Below the pieces are notes generated by a model. The model was not told where the DNA came from. It worked only from the letters and a program-made list of their open reading frames with translations, and searched no databases. A program made the position numbers and the translations under genes. From the NCBI GenBank assembly GCA_964608495.1, contig CAZSOQ010000062.1, positions 1 to 24,156 on the forward strand: 24,156 nt of DNA, read 5' to 3'. Positions 8,340-17,497 of the stretch are shown piece after piece. The DNA is from JAKORR01 sp964608495. Its GTDB lineage: Bacteria; Armatimonadota; Zipacnadia; Zipacnadales; FEN-943. The first letter of the stretch is position 1, and the number at the start of each line of letters is the position of its first letter.

Positions 8340-8376
8340 GGGAGGCCCCTCTTTCAAACGCCAAGAGGGGCCTCCC
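8340..8376 (+). terminator. 14-bp perfect hairpin after the two-component operon
   Basis: GGGAGGCCCCTCTT (8340-8353) and AAGAGGGGCCTCCC (8363-8376) pair over 14 bp around a nine-base loop, 24 bp after the response regulator stop. The 3' side is CA/C-rich with no T-run, so it is a tail-less terminator or mRNA 3'-end stabiliser. Confidence 0.65.
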
Positions 8377-8600
8377 TCACACCCCCGCCACCAGAAAGCT
8401 GTGTCGCCGCTTGGCTTGCCGACTTCGTCGGCTGCACCAACCGGCTTCCTGGTGTCGGCCTGGCATGAGCTCGAGGGTCGCCGGCAGCCGCGATGCCGAC
8501 CTCATGGATAGTCCGAGCTAAGTGCATTGTAGTGATGGCATAGAGCGAGCATCGGGACAAGCGAAGCCCTGTGACTGCAAGGAGCCTGGGGATAGGCCCG

Positions 8601-8619
8601 GAGGACGGTTCTCGTCCTC
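8601..8619. other. Perfect 7-bp hairpin
   Basis: GAGGACG and CGTCCTC pair around a GTTCT loop, 30 bp upstream of the putative PIG-L promoter. There is no T-run. It could be the 3' end of a small RNA or simply a chance palindrome in GC-rich sequence. Confidence 0.35.
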
Positions 8620-8648
8620 TCACCGCACAGGCCCGGATCGGTCAGCGC

Positions 8649-8678
8649 TTGACCCAGGCTTTGCCTTCGCGCTACGCT
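8649..8678 (+). promoter_or_regulatory. Possible promoter of the PIG-L-like gene
   Basis: TTGACC (8649-8654) and TACGCT (8673-8678) are separated by 18 bases, about 110 bp before the GTG start at 8791. The -35 is good and the -10 weak (three of six). Confidence 0.3.
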
Positions 8679-8790
8679 GCGGAGGTCGAGGGAAGGGAGC
8701 CTGGCGAGAGGCGATTGGGCGGTGCCAAGGCCCCTCGCGTCCCCGGCGGCGGCTGACGCCGCGCCTGCCGCCCTCTGGAGGGGTGCAGCT

Positions 8791-9489
8791 GTGAGCGATG
8801 CTCTGTGCGTGGTTGCCGTTGGCGCTCACGCCGCGGACATGGAGTTCAGCGCCGGAGCGACGCTGCTCAAACATGCCCGGGCGGGGTGGAAGGCACACAT
8901 CATCAACCTGACGCTCGGCGAGAAGGGCCATCCGCACCTCTCCCCCGCCGAGTATGGCGTGCAGAAGCGCGCCGAGGCGGAGGAGGCCGCGCGGGTGCTG
9001 TGCGCGGAGCCCCACTTCCTGCCCTACCGGGACGGGGAGCTAGCCATGGGCGACGACGTAGCCGGCGAGCTGGCCGTGCTGCTGCGGCGCCTGCGGCCGT
9101 CGGTGATCCTCTGCCACTGGAGAGACAGCATCCACAGCGACCACACGGCGGCGTACCACCTGACGCGTCGGGCCGTGTTCCTGGCCTGCAACCGCCCTTT
9201 CGACCTGGAGGGCCTGGCGGCGATGGGCTGGGCGCGCCTGTACTATGCCGACAACTGGGAGGACGCGGAGAACTTCCAGCCGTACGTCTACGTGGACATC
9301 AGCGACGTGTTCGACGAGTGGCAGAGGGCCTTCGAGTGCTTCGCGATAGGGCGTGGCGAGGGTGGGTACCCGTACTGGGATTGGTATGAGGCGAGGACGC
9401 GCCTGCACGGCATAGCCCTGCGGGTCGCTCACGCCCAGGCTTTCGCCGTCGAGGACTGGCAGCGACGGCAGGTCCGCGAGCTGCTGTGA
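8791..9489 (+). CDS. PIG-L/LmbE-like deacetylase with altered catalytic motif
   Basis: A 232-residue protein of the PIG-L (N-acetylglucosaminyl deacetylase/LmbE) family, whose members remove acetyl groups from amino sugars or conjugates using zinc. The first motif reads A12-H13-A-A15-D16-M-E18, where the family has A-H-P-D-D-x-E. The zinc ligands H13 and D16 are kept, but the first Asp, the general base in MshB-type enzymes, is Ala15. The second motif H115-S-D117-H118 is intact and supplies the third zinc ligand. The GTG at 8791 is preceded by GGAGGGG seven bases upstream; an ATG 69 bp earlier would add low-complexity residues. It heads a plus-strand group with a broken GNAT gene and an SGNH hydrolase. 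It may be a lineage-specific subfamily with changed chemistry, or a zinc-binding non-enzyme. Confidence 0.85.
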   Translation: MSDALCVVAVGAHAADMEFSAGATLLKHARAGWKAHIINLTLGEKGHPHLSPAEYGVQKRAEAEEAARVLCAEPHFLPYRDGELAMGDDVAGELAVLLRRLRPSVILCHWRDSIHSDHTAAYHLTRRAVFLACNRPFDLEGLAAMGWARLYYADNWEDAENFQPYVYVDISDVFDEWQRAFECFAIGRGEGGYPYWDWYEARTRLHGIALRVAHAQAFAVEDWQRRQVRELL

Positions 9490-9512
9490 GGGCCGGCAGG
9501 GAGGGTGAGCCG

Positions 9513-9748
9513 ATGGACGTCGTTGCCAGTTCGAGGGCGAGCATTTCGGCCCCTTCGGCGTGCGCTCGGACGTCCAGGGGCAGGGGATCGGCAAGGTGCT
9601 GCTGGCCAAGTGCCTGCTGACGATACGCCGCAAGGGTCACCACAACGCCTGGGTGCTGTGGACCAGCGACGAGGCGGCCGAGCGGGTGTACGCGCGCTTC
9701 GGGTTCCGCGAGACGCGCCGCTTCGCGATCCTGAGGCGGGCCCTGTAG
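9513..9748 (+). pseudogene. GNAT acetyltransferase remnant, N-terminus lost
   Basis: The frame ending at 9748 encodes a recognisable C-terminal half of a GNAT acetyltransferase. An F-E-G-E-H-F-G-P-F-G-V strand is followed by the acetyl-CoA loop Q-G-Q-G-I-G-K and a final Y-A-R-F-G-F motif. That frame runs back only to a TGA at 9506-9508. A plausible original start, ATG 9513 with a GAGGGTGA site upstream, is in a different frame and stops after 35 codons. The 5' half of the gene therefore seems to have been deleted, with frame loss at the junction. A GTG at 9560 could start a 62-residue product, too small for a complete GNAT fold. It lies between the PIG-L-like and SGNH genes, so it was probably once part of that group. 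Confidence 0.7.
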
Positions 9749-9768
9749 AGCAGGGATTTCCTCTGTGG

Positions 9769-9791
9769 CGCGTCCCGTTCCGCGGGGCGCG
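9769..9791 (+). terminator. Hairpin between GNAT remnant and SGNH gene
   Basis: CGCGTCCC and GGGGCGCG form an 8-bp stem with one G-T wobble and a seven-base loop, 20 bp after the GNAT stop. No T-run follows, so it is a possible terminator or processing site. Confidence 0.35.
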
Positions 9792-9845
9792 AATCCGTGC
9801 CGGCTCTGCGCAGCATCCGGCGACTCCACTCCGGGAGGGAAGGCA

Positions 9846-12332
9846 ATGCGTCGTGCAGCGACGGTAGCGGCATGGCTGGTCGCTCTGGCTGCGGTCTCAG
9901 CCGTGACCTCCGGACAGGAGGCGGCGAATCCCGTGAACCTGCTGCTCAACCCGAGCTTCGAGTTCCACGCCTTCGAGAACCACCGGCTGGGGAAGGCAGT
10001 GAGCCACACGTCGCACAATGTGGCCTTCTGGAACACGGATGCCTGGGGCGACATAACGGTGGTGCGCGAGTCGCACGCGCCGGCGGAGGTGCGGCCCGTC
10101 TTCTCGACGGGGAACCTGGTGTCGCTGGCGCCCGGCAAGCGCTTCCGGCAGTTCCTCACCCTCCCGGAGGGCGGTCTGGCGCCCGGCGAGAGCGTCAGTC
10201 TCTTGGTCTACGGCCACCAGCCGGCGGCGGGCAGTCTGCGCGCCCGGATCGTGCTGCTGAAGCTGGACAGCGAGGACGGCACGTGGAGCCCGGCCGATTA
10301 CGGCATGAGCGACAAGCGCACCTTCCCCAGACATGCCCGCGGGGAGCTTGTGGTGGTCAAGACCTACGAGGCCAGTGCCGAGCAGGCCGGTGCCGTCGAG
10401 CTGAAGATCGAGGGCGCCGAGATCGTCGGCCACTTCACGGCCGACGGCAAGTCGCACTCGGACGACGTGAACACCGTGGGGCTGCGGGTCGAGTTTGAGA
10501 ACACGGCCACGGCTGCAGACGCGTGGGTGTATTGGCCATGCCTGTGCCGAGGGCCGCGGGCGCTGGCGCGGCTGCCCCAGGGCCGACCGATGATCCCCTA
10601 CTACCGCCACCTGCCGCGGACGATGCAGAAGCTGTGGAAGGGCGAGCCGATCCACATCCTCGCGATGGGATCGAGCATAGACCGGGGCAGCGCCAACCCG
10701 CCGCTGTACCTGTATGACGAGGACCCGGCGTCGCCGGGCTTCAAGACGCCGCTGTCGGATCGGGTCTTCGAACCAGCGAGGGTGGGACGTCCCGACCTGG
10801 AGGGCTACGTCGGCTGGTGGCAGCACTACTTCGCCTACACGGGACGCCTGCGCCTGGAGCTGATGCGCAAGCTCAACCTGCCGGTGAGCAGCCTGTGCCT
10901 GAACTTCATGGCCTGCGACGGGTCGTGCGTGGGCGAGGCCCACTCGGGCCTGGCCGACTACTGCTCGCTGGCGCTACCCCCGGATGAGAACACCAACGGC
11001 CACGCGCGGGGCAAGACATGGCGGGAGCTGTACCCGGGCTTGTTCGAGCGCCCGGCGGGCCCAGGCCCGGACCTGGTCATCTTCGGCAGCGGCGCGAATG
11101 AGAAGACGGACACGCCCGACGAGGTGGCCGTCTTCGAGGGGGCCGTCCGGTGGGTCCAGCGTCACTACCCGGACTGCGAGTTCCTGATCTGCATGTTCCA
11201 GAGCCAGGGGGGCTACACGCCGAATCCCGGGGATATGCAGGCGCTCGCCCTGCGGTACCAGATTCCGATGATTGACTACGGGAAGGCGAACGACGATCTG
11301 CGGCGATGGACGGGCGATCAGGCTCCCCTGGGGGACACGCACCCGCAGGCCGCGGGGCACTACCTGTGGTTCAAGCAGATCGAGCGGGCCTTCGAGTGCT
11401 GGGACCCCATCGAGACGGGACAGGTGCAGGTGCGCCTGCCGGAGCGCCTGGTGGCCACGACCTATGGCTGGGAGGGCGAGATGGTCACGTATGGCGAGGG
11501 GAGCCCTCGCCTGGCGGGGAAAGGGTTCGTCTTCGAGGACACGGCGGTCAACTGCTGGGGGAGCGCTGAGGGTGACGGGGCGGACGTGCACGTGGACGGC
11601 GAGAAGGTCGGACGCGGACGGAACGCGCCCCGCCGCGACGTGCGCAACTCCCTCTTCCGCTACGGGCGGTGCAGGCTGGGCGATCGGCACATCCTGGAGA
11701 TCGCCGGCGAGGGCGCGAGGCTGGCCGCCGTGGACGCCAAGGTCTGCCCCGACAGGCGGTTCATCGGCGTGGACAGCGGCCTGTGGGACCTGGCAGGCGC
11801 GACCGTGGGAGAGTTCAGCTCCGAGTGGGGCGCACCCTACGGGTCACGGCAGGCGGTGCTCACGCCCGGCCAGACCTTCACGCTGGACGTGATCTGCACC
11901 GACCTGTCGGTGGCCTACGTGGACACGGCCGGGGGCGGCGCCGTGCGCGTGCTGGTGGACGGGGCCGAGAGGCTGGTGCAGCCCGCGAACATCCCCTTCG
12001 TGGACCTGGGGAAGCGCGAGCACTACATGGAGAACCGCAGGGGCGTGCTGGGCCTGGGCTTCGGGCTGCACACGGTGAGGCTTGAGGGCGCGGATGGTTC
12101 CGTGCCGATACTGGGCGTGTTCACCTACGACTCGCGCCCGAACCGCCGGTCGGAGCGCAGGCTCCTGGGCGTCGCCGCCGCGGGGGAGACTGTGGCCTTC
12201 TCGTGGCCCTTCGCGGCTCGTCCGGTGGTGGTCTGTCACGGAGGCCTGAGCGTGCGGCCCGAGGACATCAGCCCGAGGGGGGTCAGCTTCGGGGGCACCG
12301 GCACGGGCGCCTATGAGGTGATCGGCGAGTAG
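9846..12332 (+). CDS. Secreted SGNH/GDSL-type hydrolase with flanking beta-domains
   Basis: An 828-residue exported protein. Residues 1-24 form a signal peptide (R2-R3, hydrophobic core, SAVTSG end). Residues 30-245 look like a carbohydrate-binding-type jelly roll opening N-L-L-L-N-P-S-F-E-F. Residues 268-520 are an SGNH hydrolase core: G275-S-S277 (block I nucleophile, with Ser replacing Asp of GDS), G414-S-G-A-N418 (block III) and D497-T-H499-P (block V). The remaining 300 residues contain two further beta-rich segments. Such enzymes remove acyl groups from glycans; the exact ester is unknown. The ATG at 9846 was chosen because it has AGGGAAGG upstream and begins the signal peptide. It follows a PIG-L-like deacetylase, so both may act on acetylated saccharides. 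Confidence 0.85.
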   Translation: MRRAATVAAWLVALAAVSAVTSGQEAANPVNLLLNPSFEFHAFENHRLGKAVSHTSHNVAFWNTDAWGDITVVRESHAPAEVRPVFSTGNLVSLAPGKRFRQFLTLPEGGLAPGESVSLLVYGHQPAAGSLRARIVLLKLDSEDGTWSPADYGMSDKRTFPRHARGELVVVKTYEASAEQAGAVELKIEGAEIVGHFTADGKSHSDDVNTVGLRVEFENTATAADAWVYWPCLCRGPRALARLPQGRPMIPYYRHLPRTMQKLWKGEPIHILAMGSSIDRGSANPPLYLYDEDPASPGFKTPLSDRVFEPARVGRPDLEGYVGWWQHYFAYTGRLRLELMRKLNLPVSSLCLNFMACDGSCVGEAHSGLADYCSLALPPDENTNGHARGKTWRELYPGLFERPAGPGPDLVIFGSGANEKTDTPDEVAVFEGAVRWVQRHYPDCEFLICMFQSQGGYTPNPGDMQALALRYQIPMIDYGKANDDLRRWTGDQAPLGDTHPQAAGHYLWFKQIERAFECWDPIETGQVQVRLPERLVATTYGWEGEMVTYGEGSPRLAGKGFVFEDTAVNCWGSAEGDGADVHVDGEKVGRGRNAPRRDVRNSLFRYGRCRLGDRHILEIAGEGARLAAVDAKVCPDRRFIGVDSGLWDLAGATVGEFSSEWGAPYGSRQAVLTPGQTFTLDVICTDLSVAYVDTAGGGAVRVLVDGAERLVQPANIPFVDLGKREHYMENRRGVLGLGFGLHTVRLEGADGSVPILGVFTYDSRPNRRSERRLLGVAAAGETVAFSWPFAARPVVVCHGGLSVRPEDISPRGVSFGGTGTGAYEVIGE

Positions 12333-12383
12333 CCTGGCATGCGGGCCGGCGGTGGCGGCGGTGCAGTGGCGGCGAGGTCGGGG

Positions 12384-12412
12384 TAGACCCTGAGCCGCGC
12401 TGGTGGTATAAG
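12384..12412 (+). promoter_or_regulatory. Promoter of the aldo/keto reductase gene
   Basis: TAGACC (12384-12389), 17 bases, then TATAAG (12407-12412) preceded by TGG, an extended -10. Initiation near 12419 leaves a leader of about 190 bases before the GTG at 12611. The rest of the 278-bp gap shows no gene. Confidence 0.45.
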
Positions 12413-12610
12413 GACGCCGGACGGCGAGCAGCGGAACCGGGGACGCCGGGCGAGTCCTGCAGCCGAGGACATGAGACGGCGTCCTGAATCCTGGCGGCAC
12501 AACCTTCGGCGGCGGCCTCGCGTTGGGATCTACCCTGGACCTATCCCCGAGCAGACCACCCCTGGCCCAGCCTTGACGTGTCGCCGCGACTCCTTCCGGA
12601 GGGAATCTCT

Positions 12611-13774
12611 GTGCAATACAGGCAAGTGGGAGACACAGGCATCACGGTATCGGCCCTGGGCCACGGCACGATGCGGTACAGGAGCCGCGAGAACGCGGCC
12701 GAGATGATCCGTCACGGGCTGGAGCTCGGGCTGACGTACTTCGACATCGGCTCGGCGTACTCGTTCAAGGCCTTCGACGATAACGCCGAGACGTGGGTGG
12801 GCGAGGCCATCAAGGGCGTGCCTCGCGAGCGGATGATACTGTCGGCGAAGGCGCAGCCTCGTCACGGCGAGGCCAAGGTCGAGCGCGGTCTGGGCATAGA
12901 CACACGGGACGACATGTGGCGCTGCATCGAGAACTCCCTGCAGCGGGTGGGCGTCGATTATCTCGACTTCTACCAGCTCTGGGACATGAGCGCCCCGGAC
13001 CACTTCGACGCCGGGTGCGTCGGCGACGACTCGCCGCTGCAGGCCATGCGCGAGGCCAGGGAGCAGGGCCTGGTCCGCCATCTGGGCTTCACCACGCACG
13101 CTCCGTCCGGGGAGATCATCAGCGTGCTCGAGCAGGTACCCGACTTCCGGTCCATCACCGTGTACTACAACTTCAGCGACCGCGAGCCCGAGCGGGCGAT
13201 AGACTACGCGCACGAGCACGGGGTCGGCGTGGCGATCATGGGCCCGTTGCGCGGTGGGCTGCTGGCAGGCGAGTCGGAGGTCTTCGCGCGGGCCTTGCCC
13301 GAATACGCGGGCCTGCCTGTGCAGGAAGTGGCCCTGCGCTTCCTGTTCGGGAGCCCGGCGGTCAGCACCGTGCTGTCGGGGATGAACGAGATCGCGCACA
13401 TGGACCAGAACGCAGCGGTGGCCAGCCTGGAGGACCCGATGACCCCCGAGCAGCGCCGGCGGTTCGTAGAGGCCTTCCAGGAGTTCAGCCGCGGAGAGCC
13501 CCTGTGCACGGGGTGCCGCTACTGCATGGGAGCATGTCCGGAGGGCCTGCCGGTCTTTCAGATGATGCCCGTCTACCAGCTTGCGGTGATCTTCGGCATC
13601 GAGAGCGCCCGGCAACAGGTCGCGCACATAGCCGGCCATCCGCGCTTCGACCCCGGCAAGTGCGTGGCCTGCGGGGCGTGTGTGGAGAAGTGCCCGCAGA
13701 AGCTGCCGATTCCGGAGCGGATGCAGAAGCTCGCGGAGCTGTGCGCCGAGTTGCAGCAAGCCGCCGGCGGGTAG
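12611..13774 (+). CDS. Aldo/keto reductase fused to two [4Fe-4S] motifs
   Basis: A 387-residue cytosolic protein. Residues 1-280 form an aldo/keto reductase barrel with D45, Y50 and K80 of the catalytic tetrad. The segment that normally carries the fourth residue, His, reads Y121-Q-L-W124, so Trp occupies that place. Residues 295-365 hold a ferredoxin-like module with C299/C302/C305/C309 and C351/C354/C357/C361, each a C-x2-C-x2-C-x3-C-P [4Fe-4S] site. This fusion is a known AKR subclass in anaerobes and uncultured phyla, where iron-sulfur clusters probably pass electrons to or from a carbonyl or sugar substrate. The GTG at 12611 is chosen for its GGAGGG site at seven-base spacing. It converges on the kinase operon and may stand alone. 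The substrate is unknown. Confidence 0.88.
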   Translation: MQYRQVGDTGITVSALGHGTMRYRSRENAAEMIRHGLELGLTYFDIGSAYSFKAFDDNAETWVGEAIKGVPRERMILSAKAQPRHGEAKVERGLGIDTRDDMWRCIENSLQRVGVDYLDFYQLWDMSAPDHFDAGCVGDDSPLQAMREAREQGLVRHLGFTTHAPSGEIISVLEQVPDFRSITVYYNFSDREPERAIDYAHEHGVGVAIMGPLRGGLLAGESEVFARALPEYAGLPVQEVALRFLFGSPAVSTVLSGMNEIAHMDQNAAVASLEDPMTPEQRRRFVEAFQEFSRGEPLCTGCRYCMGACPEGLPVFQMMPVYQLAVIFGIESARQQVAHIAGHPRFDPGKCVACGACVEKCPQKLPIPERMQKLAELCAELQQAAGG

Positions 13775-13791
13775 CTCCCCGCCACGGTTTC

Positions 13792-13810
13792 GCTCCGGAG
13801 GGCCCGGAGC
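13792..13810. terminator. Bidirectional hairpin between convergent genes
   Basis: GCTCCGG and CCGGAGC form a perfect 7-bp stem with a five-base loop in the 64-bp gap between the convergent reductase and kinase genes. Its position suits termination of both, although T-runs are absent. Confidence 0.5.
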
Positions 13811-13838
13811 AGGGGGCTCGGTCGGGTGAGGCCCGGGT

Positions 13839-15470
13839 CTAGGAGGCGGGCGCCGAGGCGGCCTTGGTCATCAGCCGGTGGATACAGCCCGTGAACTCGT
13901 CTATGTCGAAGGGCTTGCTGATGAGGGCGTCCTCCGGGCCGTTGCCCCCGGAGATGTAGCCGCTCACGATGAGCACCGGGGCCGCGGGGTCAATCTCCTT
14001 GACGTGGCTGGCCAGCTCCCTGCCGGTCATCCCGGGCATCTCGTGGTCGGTGACTACCACCAATCCGCGGCTGCCCTGCTGCTTGTGGGCCTCGCGGAAG
14101 AGCGCCAGTCCCGCCAATCCGTCCTCCGCCGTCAGGACCCAGTAGCCCTCGGACTCGAGGATGGCGGCCATCAGGTTCCTCATGGCCTCCTCGTCCTCGG
14201 CGAGGATGATGGTGCCCTTCCGGCGGTCGGGGCCTAGGGCAGCCACGGCCGCGGGCAGGGCACCGTGGATGGGCAGCTCGATGGTGACGGTGGTGCCCAC
14301 ACCTTCCTGACTCTCGATGCGCAGTTGGCCGTTGTGCCGCTTGATGGCCTTTTCGGCAATGCTCAGGCCCAGGCCGGTGCCCCGCGATCTCTTGGTGGAG
14401 AAGAAGGCCCGGGTGGCCTTGGCCGCCACTTCGGGGGGCATCCCGCAGCCGGTGTCGCGGACGCGGATGGAGATGGTGCCGTTGGCGGCGTGCGTCTGCA
14501 GCTCGATGACGCCGCTGCCGTTCAGGGCGTCCAGGCTGTTCTCGATCAGGTTGACGATAACGTTCCGCAGGGCCACCTCGTCGCCCTCGATGAGAGGCAG
14601 GGGCTCCAGGGACAGGCGGAACTCGATATCGTCGCCCGCGATCGCGACCTCCTCGCGCTTGAGCTCGGCAGTCGAGGCCACCAGGTCGTTGACGTTGACG
14701 GGGGACAGGACGGGGTCCACATTGGTGCGGGTGAAGTCCCTGACGCGGCGGACCATGGTGGAGCAGTCCTCGGCGGCCTGCACAATGCCGCCGAGGCGTG
14801 CGGCTATGGCCTCGAGGTTGGTCTCCGACTGGTTGTCTATCTGTCTTATGAGGAACTGGGCGCTGGTGAGGATGATCGTCAGCAGGTTGTTGATGTCGTG
14901 GGTTACCTCGGCAGCGACCTCGCCGAGTTCGGACAGCTCGCGGATGGACTGCATGTCCTCATCGAGCGAGGACTGGAAGGACCGGAGGCGATCGAGGGCC
15001 GCCGCGACGTGAGGACCGCTATCGCCCTCCAGGGCGTGGGTGCGGCGCGCCAGAGCCTCCGTGAGCTTGGCGAGCTGGCCGGACAGCATCTCGGCCTCGT
15101 GCTGCCGCCGCCTGGACCTGAGCGCCTTCTCCACGATCCGCTCGACATCCACGACGGAGTAGGGCTTGGTGAGGTAGTCAATGGCCCCGCACTGAACGGC
15201 GATTCGGGCGGACTCCACGGCCGCGTAGGCCGTGATTATGGCGACTTCGACCTCGGGGTACTTGGCCTTGATGGCCTTGAGCACCTCGGTGCCGCTCATG
15301 CCGGGCATGCGCAGGTCCAGGAAGACCAGGTCAGGCTTCTCGCGCTCGATCTCCTGCAGACCTTCCTCACCGCCGCTGGCGGTGCGGACGTCGTGGTTCT
15401 GCTTGAGGATCATCCGCAGGGATTCTCGTGGCCCCGCGTCATCGTCCACGATCAGGATCTTGCCGCGCAT
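13839..15470 (-). CDS. REC-histidine kinase-REC hybrid, soluble
   Basis: A 543-residue cytosolic signalling protein without membrane helices. The N-terminal receiver (1-120) has D9-D11, phospho-acceptor D52 and K102. A coiled linker (about 120-180) leads to a phosphoacceptor helix with H191 in T-H-D-I-N-N. The ATP-binding domain carries N307/N311, D339-T-G-C-G and G364-T-G-L-G-L-S, so it looks catalytically intact. A second receiver (420-540) has E425/D426, D475 and K519. It is the last gene of a five-gene minus-strand operon, 18 bp after the degenerate kinase, with GAGGAG upstream of the ATG at 15470. The layout suggests that it takes phosphate from the upstream membrane kinase and passes it on; that order is inference. 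There is no DNA-binding or enzymatic output domain. Confidence 0.92.
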   Translation of the reverse strand: MRGKILIVDDDAGPRESLRMILKQNHDVRTASGGEEGLQEIEREKPDLVFLDLRMPGMSGTEVLKAIKAKYPEVEVAIITAYAAVESARIAVQCGAIDYLTKPYSVVDVERIVEKALRSRRRQHEAEMLSGQLAKLTEALARRTHALEGDSGPHVAAALDRLRSFQSSLDEDMQSIRELSELGEVAAEVTHDINNLLTIILTSAQFLIRQIDNQSETNLEAIAARLGGIVQAAEDCSTMVRRVRDFTRTNVDPVLSPVNVNDLVASTAELKREEVAIAGDDIEFRLSLEPLPLIEGDEVALRNVIVNLIENSLDALNGSGVIELQTHAANGTISIRVRDTGCGMPPEVAAKATRAFFSTKRSRGTGLGLSIAEKAIKRHNGQLRIESQEGVGTTVTIELPIHGALPAAVAALGPDRRKGTIILAEDEEAMRNLMAAILESEGYWVLTAEDGLAGLALFREAHKQQGSRGLVVVTDHEMPGMTGRELASHVKEIDPAAPVLIVSGYISGGNGPEDALISKPFDIDEFTGCIHRLMTKAASAPAS

Positions 15471-15488
15471 GGCATTTCGCTCCTCTGG

Positions 15489-17497
15489 CTACATCCTGGC
15501 CGGATCGGGATAGGGCGTAAGCAGCACGCGGAAGTAGATGCTGCCGTCCTCGCAGTACACTTCGAGAGCGCCGCCCTGGCTTTCGATCATCCGCTGGCTT
15601 GCTGAGGGCCCGAGGTCTATCTCAGGATGCTCGAGAACGTAGGAGGGATCCAGCAGGGCGGCGGGGTCGTCCTCGAGGGACGGGTCACGGGGGGCCCGGA
15701 CGACAATCGCGACGGGCCTTTCGCCGTTGGCGCTGTTCTGGAGCTTCGCCTCCACCGTGACCTGTCCGCGTTCGTCGCCGAGGCCGAACCGCAGCAGATG
15801 AGAGATCGCGGCTGCCATGACGTTCGGGTCTACTCGTACCATTGGCAGATCGGCGCTCAGCATTGACACGATCCGCAAGACGGCCGCCTCATCCAGTTGC
15901 TCGACGCGCAGGATCGCCAGGCGCAGGATCTCCGGTATCTGCACGACCTGCTGATCCGAGCCGGGCGACTCGGACAGGGACATCAGCTTGGTCACCAGGT
16001 CGTCGAGCCGGTGGACATCACGCCGGACCAGCTCGGCCCAGTGTTGGAACTCGGGGTCCTCGAGCTTGTCGGGCATGAGTTCGGCGAAGGTGTAGACGGT
16101 GGCCAGGGGATTCTTCAGCTCGTGGGCCACGCGGGCGACTATCTGGGTGATGACCTCGTTGCGCTCGGCCTTGCGGCGTTCCTGGGTCAGGGCCCGCTCG
16201 GCCGTGATGTCCTCCAGCAACATCATGCTGCCGATGAGGACGCCTCGGGCGTCCATGAGACGGCGGGTGGAGATTCGCAGGATGACCTGGTTGGCCAGGA
16301 TGCCGAGCTCCTCGGCCGAGCGTTCCTCGCCGTGGGTGAGGCAGGCATGGAGGTAGTCGCCGAGGGGCGAGGGCAAGGCACGGATGTCGCGCCCGACGAC
16401 CTCGTCCTCGCGCCGCGCCAAGACAGCCGCAGCGTAGGGGTTGCAGACGCGGATCTTGGCGTCCATGCCCAGGGTGATGACGCCGCTCTCCATTGTGGAG
16501 AGAACCTGACCGATGTACTTGTTACGGGCTTCGAGCTGCTGGTGGAGCTCGGTCTGGGCGGCCGCCGCGGCGGCGCTGGAAGAGAGCATGAACAGGCCTT
16601 CGGCCTCGCCGGTGGTATAGGGACCACCGATGACCTTGGGCCCCACGGCCATAATCCCGCGCAGCGCCGCCTGGCAGAACAGCGGCGCCGCCATCACGCC
16701 TCCCAGCATCTCGAGCTCCCGTAGCACGCGGGCGCCCTCGGGGCCCGGTGAAAGGCTCTCCCGCGTGATGATCCCCCGGCTGCGCTGCAGGCAGGCCGGC
16801 AGGGGATCAGCGGGAGCCAGCGCGCACTCCCTCTGCAGCAGTGGAGCCAGGCCCTCGGCTCGGACCACCGTGAACCGGCCGGTTTCCTCGCTCCGCCAGA
16901 GCAGGCAGTAGCTCACGCACCGGGTGGCCTCCTGCACCGCATCGCAGTAGGCCGTGAAGAGCTCGTCCAGGTCGAGACCGCTTGCGAGGCGCTTGATCAG
17001 GCGGTACAGCGAGCTCTCCGAGCCCGAGGTCGCGAAGCCACCTGCGCCCGAGCCGTGCTCCTCGCGAACCGCCGGCTCCGAGGCGTCCCGCAGGGCGGCC
17101 GCGGTGCCCGAAGCCGAGGGCAGGGCCCTCCTGCCGCCCGCGGTGACGAAGGCCACGATCGGCTCGAGCTGGGCGTGCAACTGCACCGCGGCGGCCGGCA
17201 CGATGAGCCAGAAGTCGGGGGCGAGCAGGTCGTCCAGGCGGGCGCGCTCGGCCGTCTCGGCCGTGGCCACGCACACGGTGACGCTGTTGGGGTACATGTC
17301 CTGGATCTGCCGGAGAGTGGTGATGACCTTGTCGGTCAGGGGATCGCTGTCGAGCGCGACGATGTCCACGGGCACATGCCCGAACACGCTGCCCAGGGGC
17401 GCGTCGGGCTCCACGTCGAAGACTGCGGCGTACCTGGCCAGAGCCGATCTGACCTGTTCGGCCCACTCGTGTTTGCCCGAGATCAGTGCAGCGGTGA

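Larger units (their letters stand above)
8377..8790. other. Intergenic region without a convincing gene
   Basis: About 410 bp between the response-regulator operon and the PIG-L-like gene. Frames here are short and Arg/Gly-rich. Two hairpins are visible: 8418-8432 (6-bp stem, TTC loop) and 8601-8619 (7-bp stem). A possible promoter for the downstream gene lies at 8649-8678. No known RNA family was recognised. Confidence 0.5.

Noticed and set aside
8553..8571. GGGACAAGCGAAGCC-like string reminiscent of the GEMM 3' half
   Set aside because: It lacks the matching 5' half and receptor, and the spacing does not fit.
14265..15605. Long open frame antisense to the REC-kinase-REC gene (446 codons)
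   Set aside because: It is a shadow of a clearly conserved kinase; composition is Gly/Leu/Val/Asp-biased from GC-rich codon mirroring, with no domain motif.
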